DNA of 5,097 bases. It comes from Paracoccaceae bacterium. GTDB taxonomy: Bacteria; Pseudomonadota; Alphaproteobacteria; Rhodobacterales; Rhodobacteraceae. This document shows, one piece after another, positions 1-5,097 of the stretch. The translations under genes were made by a program, and so were the position numbers. Every line of letters begins with the position of its first letter. Within the stretch, counting starts at the first letter, position 1. The notes below the pieces were generated by a model. That model saw only the letters and a list, made by a program, of their open reading frames with translations, searched no databases and had not been told where the DNA came from. The stretch covers positions 1-5,097 of the forward strand of contig SKMI01000229.1 of NCBI GenBank assembly GCA_007121115.1. The letters are read 5' to 3'.

Positions 1-2348
1 TCGCCCACCGCCACGCGGATGGCGCTGATGTCTTCGGGGCGCTCGGCCAGGCGGCAGTGGATATGCACCGCGCCGCCCTTCTGCGCCAGCCCCGCCATTT
101 CCATCAGCCCCGCGCCCTTGCCGTCGATCTGCGCGGCCTGCGCCAGGATCGCGCCCACCGTCACCACGCCGGTGCCGCCGACGCCGGTGATGACCACGTT
201 GTGCGTGCCGTCGATGGCGGGCAGCACAGGGTCCGGCATTTCGGGCAGGTCCAGGGACTGCGCGGGCGCCTTGCGGACCTTGGCGCCCTCCAGCGTGACG
301 AAGGACGGGCAGAAGCCCTTCAGGCACGAAAAGTCCTTGTTGCAGGCGGACTGGTCGATGGCGCGCTTGCGGCCCAGCTCGGTCTCCTTCGGCACGATGG
401 CGACGCAATTGGACTGCACGCCGCAATCGCCGCAGCCTTCGCAGACATCGGTGTTGATGAAGATGCGCTGATCCGGGTCCGGGAACTGCCCGCGCTTGCG
501 GCGGCGGCGCTTCTCGGCGGCGCAGGTCTGGACATAGACGATGGCCGAGACGCCCTTGTGCTGCGCATAGCGCTTCTGCACCGCCTCCATGTCGGCGCGT
601 TCGTGCCAGTCGATGCCCTTGGGGAAGTCGGCGCGGCGGGGCTCTTCCTTTTCATCATAGACCACGGCGACATGGGGCACGCCCATGGCCTGCAACTCGC
701 GCACGATCCGGTCGGCGCTCAGGTCGCCCTCGTTCTTCTGCCCGCCGGTCATGGCGACGGCATCGTTGTAGAGGATCTTGAAGGTGATGTTGGTGCCCGC
801 AGCGAGCGCGGCCCGGATCGCCTGCACACCCGAGTGGTTGTAGGTCCCGTCACCGAGGTTCTGGAACACATGTTCGCGGGTGGAAAACGGCGCCTCGCCG
901 ACCCAGTTCACCCCCTCGCCGCCCATCTGGGTGAAGCCCACGGTGTTGCGATCCATCCACTGCACCATGTAGTGACAGCCGATGCCCGCATAGGCGCGGT
1001 GGCCCTCGGGCACCTTGGTCGAGGTGTTGTGCGGGCAGCCCGCGCAGTAATAGGGCAGGCGCGCGGCCAGTTCGGGGGCGTTGTCGGCGCGCCGGGCCTC
1101 GGCCAGCGATGCCAGCCCGGCCTTGATCCGGTCGGTGCCTCGCCCTTCCTCGATCAGGATATCGCCCAGCTTCTCGGCGATCATGATCGGGTCCAGCGCG
1201 TAGCGGGTGGGGAACAGTTCCACCTGGCGGCCGTTTTCCCATGTGTCGCCCTTGTGCCAGCCGTAGACACGGCGGCCCCGGCGATCATCGAAGATCGCTT
1301 CCTTGACCTGCACCTCGATCAGCTTGCGCTTTTCCTCGACCACGATGATCAGCTCCAGCCCCTCGGCCCAGTCGTGGAAGCCTGCCATGTCCAGCGGCCA
1401 GGGCTGGCCGACCTTGTAGGTGGTCAGACCAAGACGCAGCGCCTCCTCCTCGCCGATGCCCAGCAGGTTCAGCGCGTGCACCAGGTCCAGCCAGTTCTTG
1501 CCCGCCGCGACCATGCCGATCTTGGCGCCGGGCTTGCCCCAGACGCGGCGATCCATGCCGTTGGCGCGGGAAAACGCTTCGGCCGCGAAGCGCTTGTAGT
1601 CGATCATCCGCGCTTCCTGCGCCACTGGCGTGTCGATCAGGCGGATGTTCAGCCCGCCGTCGGGCATGGTGAAATCGGGGGTGACGAACTGCATCCGCTG
1701 CGGATCGCCGTCCACCACCGCCGTGGCCTCGACTGTGTCCTTCATGGTCTTAAGACCCACCCAGACACCCGCGAAGCGCGACAGCGCATAGCCATAGTGG
1801 CCGAAATCCAGGATCTCCTGCACGCCGGCGGGCGAGAGGACGGGGATATAGGCGTCCACCATGGCCCAGTCCGACTGGTGCAGCGTGGTGGAGGACTCAC
1901 CGGTGTGGTCATCGCCCATGGCCACCAGAACGCCACCATTGGGCGCGGTGCCGGCCATGTTGGCATGGCGGAACACATCGCCCGAGCGGTCCACCCCCGG
2001 GCCCTTGCCATACCACAGCCCAAAGACGCCGTCATAGCGCCCCTCGCCGCGCAATTCCGCCTGCTGGCTGCCCCAAAGCGCGGTTGCAGCCAGATCCTCG
2101 TTCAGCCCTTCCTCGAACCGGACCTGCGCGGCCTCCAGCAGCTTTTTCGCGCGGTTCATCTGCATGTCCACCGCGCCCAGTGGCGAGCCGCGATAGCCGG
2201 TGACATAGCCTGCGGTGTTCAGCCCCGCCGCCCGGTCGCGCGCCGCCTGCGCCAGCATCAGCCGCACCATGGCCTGCGTGCCGTTCAGCAGCACGGGGCT
2301 TTTTTCCAGATCGAAACGATCGCTCAGCGATATGTCCTGACGTCCCAT
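1..2348 (-). CDS. iorAB: Indolepyruvate ferredoxin oxidoreductase, fused IorA/IorB type (5' part; C-terminus off the left edge)
   Basis: This cytoplasmic enzyme oxidatively decarboxylates aryl-pyruvates (indolepyruvate, phenylpyruvate) to aryl-acetyl-CoA, passing electrons to ferredoxin. The 782 visible codons begin MGRQDISLSDRFDL. An N-terminal TPP-enzyme pyrimidine-type region carries NTAGYVTGYRGSPLG (residues 44-58). A CAGC pair follows (C435, C438, plus C458). The TPP-binding motif runs from GDG (499-501) to N528 in YNDAVAMTGGQ. An iron-sulfur segment holds C636, C639, C642, C648, C669, C675 and C680. The gamma (IorB-like) domain starts at GVGGTGV (722-728). Family members of this fused form have roughly 1,150 residues, so about a third is missing. 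The start is supported by AGGGAGG six bases upstream. The gene is divergent from a LysR regulator. From what I recall of the literature, a Phaeobacter homologue (ior1) turns phenylpyruvate into phenylacetyl-CoA. The preferred substrate here is inferred. No frameshift is seen. Confidence 0.95.
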   Translation of the reverse strand, partial: MGRQDISLSDRFDLEKSPVLLNGTQAMVRLMLAQAARDRAAGLNTAGYVTGYRGSPLGAVDMQMNRAKKLLEAAQVRFEEGLNEDLAATALWGSQQAELRGEGRYDGVFGLWYGKGPGVDRSGDVFRHANMAGTAPNGGVLVAMGDDHTGESSTTLHQSDWAMVDAYIPVLSPAGVQEILDFGHYGYALSRFAGVWVGLKTMKDTVEATAVVDGDPQRMQFVTPDFTMPDGGLNIRLIDTPVAQEARMIDYKRFAAEAFSRANGMDRRVWGKPGAKIGMVAAGKNWLDLVHALNLLGIGEEEALRLGLTTYKVGQPWPLDMAGFHDWAEGLELIIVVEEKRKLIEVQVKEAIFDDRRGRRVYGWHKGDTWENGRQVELFPTRYALDPIMIAEKLGDILIEEGRGTDRIKAGLASLAEARRADNAPELAARLPYYCAGCPHNTSTKVPEGHRAYAGIGCHYMVQWMDRNTVGFTQMGGEGVNWVGEAPFSTREHVFQNLGDGTYNHSGVQAIRAALAAGTNITFKILYNDAVAMTGGQKNEGDLSADRIVRELQAMGVPHVAVVYDEKEEPRRADFPKGIDWHERADMEAVQKRYAQHKGVSAIVYVQTCAAEKRRRRKRGQFPDPDQRIFINTDVCEGCGDCGVQSNCVAIVPKETELGRKRAIDQSACNKDFSCLKGFCPSFVTLEGAKVRKAPAQSLDLPEMPDPVLPAIDGTHNVVITGVGGTGVVTVGAILAQAAQIDGKGAGLMEMAGLAQKGGAVHIHCRLAERPEDISAIRVAVG

Positions 2349-2354
2349 TCAGCG

Positions 2355-2361
2355 CCTCCCT
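2355..2361 (-). promoter_or_regulatory. Ribosome binding site of the ior gene
   Basis: On the minus strand this reads AGGGAGG and lies six bases before the ATG at 2348-2346. It is a near-perfect Shine-Dalgarno sequence and fixes the start of the oxidoreductase. Confidence 0.8.
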
Positions 2362-2384
2362 GCGGTATGGATGGGTTTGGTCGC

Positions 2385-2412
2385 ATTATGGGTCAAAAAG
2401 ACTGACCTACAA
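2385..2412 (-). promoter_or_regulatory. Candidate ior promoter with a LysR-box-like operator in its spacer
   Basis: On the minus strand, TTGTAG (2412-2407) could be a -35 and CATAAT (2390-2385) a -10, separated by 16 bases. The spacer is almost filled by the inverted repeat GGTCA-N7-TGACC (2391-2407). This contains the T-N11-A pattern (T2393, A2405) typical of LysR-family sites. It sits in the divergent ior/LysR region, so the regulator encoded at 2500 is the natural candidate to bind it. A site between -35 and -10 would suggest repression or DNA remodelling rather than simple recruitment. The pairing of site and protein is inferred. Confidence 0.45.
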
Positions 2413-2434
2413 AGCGCATTTTGCCAATCTTCAC

Positions 2435-2450
2435 TTTTGCGCCACCAAAA
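2435..2450. repeat. Inverted repeat TTTTG-N6-CAAAA in the ior/LysR intergenic region
   Basis: TTTTG (2435-2439) and CAAAA (2446-2450) form a five-base inverted repeat with a six-base spacer, about 55 bases before the LysR start. It is flanked by two direct copies of GCGCAT (2414-2419 and 2453-2458). It may be a second site for the divergent regulator, such as an autoregulatory site, but the arms are short and AT-rich and could arise by chance. Confidence 0.25.
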
Positions 2451-2499
2451 GAGCGCATAAGAAAGAAAAGGCACGGGAGAGGGGGCCGCTCTTGAGCGG

Positions 2500-3417
2500 G
2501 TGAAAATGCTGGACTGGGACAAGCTCAGAATCTTTCACGCGGTGGCCGATGCCGGCAGCCTTACCCATGCGGGTGAGACGTTGAATCTGTCGCAATCCGC
2601 CGTCAGCCGCCAGATCCGCGCACTGGAAGAGACCCTGGATACCACCCTGTTCCACCGCCACGCGCGCGGCCTGATTCTCACCGAACAGGGCGAGCTTCTG
2701 TTCGAGGCCACGCAGTCGATGTCACGCAGGCTGGACGCCGCCGCCGCGCGCATCCGCGACAGCGAGGACGAAGTGTTCGGCGAATTGCGCGTGACCACCA
2801 CCGTGGGGTTCGGCACGCTCTGGCTGGCCCCGCGCCTGCCTGCGCTTTACGCGAAATACCCGGACCTTAAGATCGACCTGATGCTGGAAGAGCGCGTGCT
2901 GGACCTGCCAATGCGCGAGGCTGATGTGGCCATCCGCATGAAGGAGCCCAGCCAGGCCGACCTGATCCGGCGCAAGATGATGTCGGTGCGCATGCGGCTT
3001 TACGCGACGCCGGAGTATCTGCGCGCGAACGGCACGCCCGACACGCTGGAGGACATGGTCAATTTCCGCTTGATCTGCCAGAGCGTTTCGGCGCAGCAGG
3101 TCAGCGCCGGCGCCATGCTGGTGCGCGAGTTGCTGTCGCACCCGGTGCGGTCGACCTTTACCGTCAACAACTATTTCGGGGTGTTGCAGGCGGTGCTGAA
3201 CCATCTCGGTGTCGGGCTGCTGCCCGATTACGTGACCGAGGAATTCACACATCTGGTCCGCGTTCTGCCCGAGATCGAGAGCCACGAGATCCCGGTCTAC
3301 CTCGCCTATCCCGAGGAAGTGCGTCAGTCCAAGCGCGTGGCCGCGTTCCGCGATTTCGTGCTGGATGAAATCACCGCCTATCGCAAGTCGCGGCGGAGTG
3401 TTGACACGGCGGTATGA
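2500..3417 (+). CDS. LysR-family transcriptional regulator
   Basis: This is a DNA-binding regulator of 305 residues, normal for LysR proteins, which usually act as tetramers. The N-terminal winged helix-turn-helix spans about residues 8-66, with the characteristic stretch LSQSAVSRQIRALEETL (30-46) and LFHRHARGLILTEQG (50-64). A linker helix rich in Ala, Arg and Asp follows (about 66-92), then the effector-binding domain from about residue 95 (GELRVTTTVGFG). The start is ambiguous: GTG at 2500 or ATG at 2506. The purine-rich GGGAGAGGGGG (2475-2485) is far from either, so the true start may be the ATG with a weak RBS. The gene is transcribed away from ior across a shared 150-base region, the usual arrangement for a LysR protein and its target. 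Control of ior by an aromatic amino acid or its keto acid is inferred, and the effector is unknown. Confidence 0.93.
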   Translation: MKMLDWDKLRIFHAVADAGSLTHAGETLNLSQSAVSRQIRALEETLDTTLFHRHARGLILTEQGELLFEATQSMSRRLDAAAARIRDSEDEVFGELRVTTTVGFGTLWLAPRLPALYAKYPDLKIDLMLEERVLDLPMREADVAIRMKEPSQADLIRRKMMSVRMRLYATPEYLRANGTPDTLEDMVNFRLICQSVSAQQVSAGAMLVRELLSHPVRSTFTVNNYFGVLQAVLNHLGVGLLPDYVTEEFTHLVRVLPEIESHEIPVYLAYPEEVRQSKRVAAFRDFVLDEITAYRKSRRSVDTAV

Positions 3418-3431
3418 TTCTTCGCGCTCAG

Positions 3432-3462
3432 GTTGCATGGAGAGGTGAGGTATGTATGCAAC
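3432..3462. repeat. Inverted repeat GTTGCAT-N17-ATGCAAC downstream of the LysR gene
   Basis: GTTGCAT (3432-3438) and ATGCAAC (3456-3462) are perfect seven-base arms around a purine-rich 17-base loop, starting 15 bases after the LysR stop. No T-run follows, so it is not a classic intrinsic terminator. It could be a hairpin protecting the LysR mRNA 3' end or an operator. The loop contains GGAGAGG and an ATG that together could start a tiny ORF. Confidence 0.35.
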
Positions 3463-3526
3463 GCATGTCGGAGTTGTGCGCGGCGCAGAAACATTTAACT
3501 TGCGTAATGCCGGTTCGGACACCTAG
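3452..3526 (+). CDS. Possible 24-residue small ORF (tentative)
   Basis: An ATG at 3452 opens a 24-codon frame encoding MYATHVGVVRGAETFNLRNA followed by GSDT, ending in TAG at 3524-3526. GGAGAGG (3439-3445) lies six bases before the ATG, a good ribosome site. The peptide has no recognisable domain, membrane segment or signal. Its RBS and start lie in the loop of the inverted repeat at 3432-3462, and its stop overlaps the candidate -10 of the sRNA downstream. It could be a small protein, a leader peptide or chance. I do not recognise it, and the only support is the RBS spacing. Confidence 0.2.
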   Translation: MYATHVGVVRGAETFNLRNAGSDT

Positions 3527-3529
3527 ATG
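3499..3529 (+). promoter_or_regulatory. Candidate sRNA promoter, sigma-32 (RpoH)-like
   Basis: CTTGCGT (3499-3505) and CCTAGATG (3522-3529) are spaced like a -35 and -10: 18 bases separate TTGCGT from TAGATG. CTTG followed by C-C-T-A-n-A-T is closer to alphaproteobacterial heat-shock sigma (RpoH) sites than to the vegetative consensus. Transcription would begin near 3535, right at the foot of the first hairpin of the candidate sRNA. The sigma-factor assignment is inferred. Confidence 0.4.
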
Positions 3530-3534
3530 GTGGT

Positions 3535-3610
3535 CAGAAGCGCAGAGACTGAGTCTTGAGCTTCTACCTCCCTGTTGGACTTTGGCCGAGCTTTGCTCGG
3601 CCTTTTTTTT
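3535..3610 (+). ncRNA. Candidate trans-acting small RNA with CCUCCC anti-Shine-Dalgarno loop
   Basis: About 75 nt with three parts. First, a 5' hairpin: AGAAGC (3536-3541) pairs with GCTTCT (3560-3565), and inside it AGAC (3546-3549) pairs with GTCT (3553-3556) around a TGA loop. Second, an unpaired stretch (3566-3583) beginning ACCTCCCTGTTGG, whose CCTCCC is complementary to ribosome binding sites. Third, a perfect eight-base-pair terminator hairpin followed by eight T's. A promoter-like sequence sits at the right distance upstream. This is the standard architecture of trans-encoded, Hfq-type sRNAs, and CCUCC-type loops are known in alphaproteobacterial sRNAs that block translation. The size and RpoH-like promoter recall StsR of Rhodobacter sphaeroides, but I cannot confirm homology without alignment. 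No protein reading frame explains this stretch. The 5' end is inferred. Confidence 0.7.
3584..3610 (+). terminator. Rho-independent terminator
   Basis: GGCCGAGC (3584-3591) and GCTCGGCC (3595-3602) form a perfect eight-base-pair GC-rich stem with a TTT loop, followed directly by eight T's (3603-3610). It is strong and oriented for the plus strand. It ends the candidate sRNA and would also stop any readthrough from the LysR gene. On the minus strand no T-run follows the stem, so it is unlikely to end the convergent small gene at 3757-3942. Confidence 0.92.
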
Positions 3611-3621
3611 GGCTGATCGGC

Positions 3622-3646
3622 AGATGCGCAAAAAATTCGCGCATCT
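3622..3646. repeat. Perfect inverted repeat AGATGCGC-N9-GCGCATCT
   Basis: Eight-base perfect arms (3622-3629 and 3639-3646) flank an A-rich spacer, 12 bases after the sRNA terminator and between two convergent units. There is no T-run on either strand after the stem, so it is not a textbook terminator. It may be a second, backup hairpin or a dimeric-protein binding site. Confidence 0.5.
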
Positions 3647-3661
3647 AAGTATGTTGTTGCA

Positions 3662-3675
3662 CTGCCTGCAGGCAG
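3662..3675. repeat. Perfect 14-base palindrome CTGCCTGCAGGCAG
   Basis: This is a gapless 14-base self-complementary sequence, located downstream of the sRNA terminator and about 80 bases beyond the stop of the convergent small membrane-protein gene. It could be a protein-binding site or part of a transcript 3' end. From 3676 to 3756 I see only GC-rich sequence with a weak CCACG/CGTGG repeat and no gene. Confidence 0.4.
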
Positions 3676-3756
3676 AGGACAAAGCCTGATGATGCGGGGC
3701 CCACGCCGCGCCGCCCGTGGCTTGCTCGCCGGGCAGCACGGCATGGGCGCAACCGC

Positions 3757-3942
3757 TCAAGCGCGGTCGCGCGGTGTGTCGCTGCGCACGCGTGCCAGGC
3801 GCTCTTCGACACCGTCGCGCGACAGGGCCGATTTCGGGCCGCCCTTGCGGCGGCGCTCTTCTGTTGCGCGTGCTTCAAGATACGCGAACACCATGACGAA
3901 ACCGATGGTACCAAACGTCAGAAACCCAAGTGCGATATCCAT
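3757..3942 (-). CDS. Small single-pass membrane protein, uncharacterised (61 aa)
   Basis: The product is a 61-residue protein of unknown function. Residues 3-23 (IALGFLTFGTIGFVMVFAYLE) form one strongly hydrophobic helix. The rest is a highly charged cytoplasmic-type tail with ERRRKGG (29-35) and many Arg, Asp and Glu, including SRDGVEERLARVRSDTPRDR. Basic residues after the helix suggest the N-terminus outside and the tail in the cytoplasm. The start is well fixed by AAAGGAGA five bases before the ATG. The gene stands alone on the minus strand, convergent with the sRNA candidate, with about 200 bases of non-coding sequence upstream that contain inverted repeats. The strong RBS together with the membrane-plus-charged-tail composition makes it a credible real gene. 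I do not recognise a named family. Confidence 0.75.
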   Translation of the reverse strand: MDIALGFLTFGTIGFVMVFAYLEARATEERRRKGGPKSALSRDGVEERLARVRSDTPRDRA

Positions 3943-3947
3943 AACCG

Positions 3948-3955
3948 TCTCCTTT
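3948..3955 (-). promoter_or_regulatory. Ribosome binding site of the 61-aa membrane protein gene
   Basis: The minus strand reads AAAGGAGA, five bases before the ATG at 3942. This strong Shine-Dalgarno sequence is the main evidence that this short frame is translated. Confidence 0.75.
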
Positions 3956-4008
3956 GGTTGTGATGTGAAGGACTACGCAACCCGGCGGTCGCTGGATGCG
4001 ATGAGCGC

Positions 4009-4049
4009 GAGAAAATCTTCTATTTCTCAAAAGCATACCGGTGTATGCT
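4009..4049. promoter_or_regulatory. Two adjacent inverted repeats upstream of the 61-aa gene (candidate operator)
   Basis: GAGAAA (4009-4014) and TTTCTC (4023-4028) form one inverted repeat with an eight-base spacer. Immediately after it, AGCATAC (4032-4038) and GTATGCT (4043-4049) form a second with a four-base spacer CGGT. They lie 67 to 107 bases before the start of the small membrane-protein gene, a usual place for operators. No clear -35/-10 pair was found in the 203-base gap 3943-4145, which otherwise holds nothing recognisable. The binding protein is unknown. Confidence 0.35.
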
Positions 4050-4145
4050 CGGATTTGGCCCTGCGGCAACGCGCCACGCCGAGCGGGTGATTCGCAAGCT
4101 AATCCGGGACGTTGTGCCTCGGCGGGAATGACGCGCCGCGCCGCC

Positions 4146-4406
4146 TCAGCGAATCGTGAGCAGCACTGCTGCAAAATAGAGCATCACGCCGAGGGGGCCG
4201 AATTGCCCGGCAAAGAGCGCGAGCAGGAACAGCAGTCCCAGCACGCCCACCGTCACCTCGGCCTGCTGCCGGACGGGCAGTGCCCGCACCTGACGGTCGA
4301 CGGTTTCGAAATTCCGCCCCGGCCAAAGCTGCGCCACGACCAGCACCGCGGCGTTGCGCGCGCGCAGCGCCAGACTGTTCAGAACACTGTGCCGGGTGTC
4401 GGACAT
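4146..4406 (-). CDS. Small membrane protein, uncharacterised (86 aa)
   Basis: An 86-residue protein of unknown function beginning MSDTRHSVLNSLALRARNAA. A mildly hydrophobic, possibly amphipathic segment (residues 19-28, AAVLVVAQLW) is followed by a polar stretch (FETVDRQVRALPVRQQAE, 33-50). Two closely spaced membrane helices come next, at about 51-67 and 69-84, separated by a short Gly/Pro turn, and the protein ends in TIR. The start at 4406 is chosen because a G-run with GGAG lies directly upstream. The frame stays open for 37 more codons, but that extension is unlike the rest of the protein. The gene is divergent from purL and in the same direction as the 61-aa gene, 203 bases apart, so a shared transcript is possible but not shown. 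I recognise no named family. Confidence 0.7.
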   Translation of the reverse strand: MSDTRHSVLNSLALRARNAAVLVVAQLWPGRNFETVDRQVRALPVRQQAEVTVGVLGLLFLLALFAGQFGPLGVMLYFAAVLLTIR

Positions 4407-4423
4407 GGCTCCCCCCACATCGC

Positions 4424-4448
4424 GGTATGCAGCTGCACACGCCATACC
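4424..4448. repeat. Inverted repeat GGTATG-N13-CATACC enclosing the palindrome TGCAGCTGCA
   Basis: GGTATG (4424-4429) and CATACC (4443-4448) are six-base arms. The ten-base palindrome TGCAGCTGCA (4428-4437) overlaps the left arm. It lies just upstream of the 86-aa gene and about 90 bases before purL, in the divergent gap 4407-4534, so it could be an operator for either. Function is inferred from position only. Confidence 0.35.
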
Positions 4449-4502
4449 ATGCGCCTGCTGCGTCTTGCAATCGGTCCCTTCCGTTGGGCGCCCCCATTCA
4501 GT

Positions 4503-4510
4503 AAGGAGGA
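4503..4510 (+). promoter_or_regulatory. Strong Shine-Dalgarno-like AAGGAGGA set unusually far from purL
   Basis: AAGGAGGA is a perfect anti-16S match but ends 24 bases before the purL ATG. An in-frame TAA at 4502-4504 overlaps it, and there is no ATG, GTG or TTG at usual spacing. The nearer GGGACCG is a poor ribosome site. The motif may still help load ribosomes on purL. Confidence 0.35.
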
Positions 4511-4534
4511 GCCGCAACCGAACGGGACCGCAAG

Positions 4535-5097
<563 letters not shown>

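Noticed and set aside
57..2405. A 782-codon open frame on the plus strand opposite ior
   Set aside because: It is in codon register with the ior gene and rich in Ala, Gly, His and Leu without any domain. This is the expected antisense shadow of a GC-rich gene, and the minus-strand protein has full family motifs.
3401..3406. TTGACA at the end of the LysR gene as a -35 box
   Set aside because: No acceptable -10 lies 16-18 bases downstream (GCGCTC region), and it is inside coding sequence.
2722..3522. A 266-codon minus-strand open frame over the LysR gene
   Set aside because: Antisense shadow in codon register with LysR; low-complexity His/Arg/Gln-rich product with no recognisable domain.
3414..3689. 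A 91-codon plus-strand frame overlapping the LysR stop by ATGA
   Set aside because: It runs straight through the sRNA hairpin, the terminator and its T-run, and the product has no coherent composition, so translation coupling to LysR is not believable.
3689..4090. A 133-codon plus-strand frame opposite the 61-aa gene
   Set aside because: Arg/Ser-rich product typical of shadow frames; the opposite strand has a strong RBS and a membrane protein.
4407..4517. N-terminal extension of the 86-aa protein to a start at 4517
   Set aside because: The extra 37 residues are polar and unlike a membrane-protein leader, and the frame merely happens to be open; the start at 4406 has a G-rich ribosome site directly upstream.

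Overview
The window looks like chromosomal DNA of a GC-rich alphaproteobacterium, most likely a member of the Rhodobacterales (roseobacter/Paracoccaceae). This rests on the one-gene fused form of indolepyruvate ferredoxin oxidoreductase, the small-type PurL and the GC-rich codon use. The genus cannot be fixed from sequence alone. No insertion sequence, phage gene, CRISPR array, tRNA or rRNA is visible, and the window reads as ordinary core chromosome.

Layout: (1) Positions 1-2348, minus strand, hold the first 782 codons of a fused IorA/IorB-type indolepyruvate ferredoxin oxidoreductase. Its C-terminal part runs off the left edge. (2) Positions 2349-2499 are a divergent promoter region with a LysR-box-like inverted repeat placed between a candidate -35 and -10 of the ior gene. 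(3) Positions 2500-3417, plus strand, encode a LysR-family regulator. (4) Positions 3418-3756 hold no convincing large gene. They contain a strong candidate for a trans-acting small RNA at about 3535-3610: a 5' hairpin, an unpaired CCUCCC stretch and an intrinsic terminator with eight T's, preceded by a sigma-32-like promoter. A possible 24-codon ORF and several inverted repeats lie around it. (5) Positions 3757-3942 and 4146-4406, minus strand, encode two small uncharacterised membrane proteins. (6) Positions 4535-5097, plus strand, hold the first 187 codons of purL (purine synthesis), cut by the right edge.

How the parts fit: the divergent LysR/ior pair suggests that the regulator controls oxidation of aryl-pyruvates derived from aromatic amino acids. 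The sRNA candidate is an independent unit with its own promoter and terminator. PurL is a housekeeping enzyme with no clear link to its neighbours. The most interesting item is the sRNA candidate, whose layout resembles the anti-Shine-Dalgarno sRNAs known from alphaproteobacteria.
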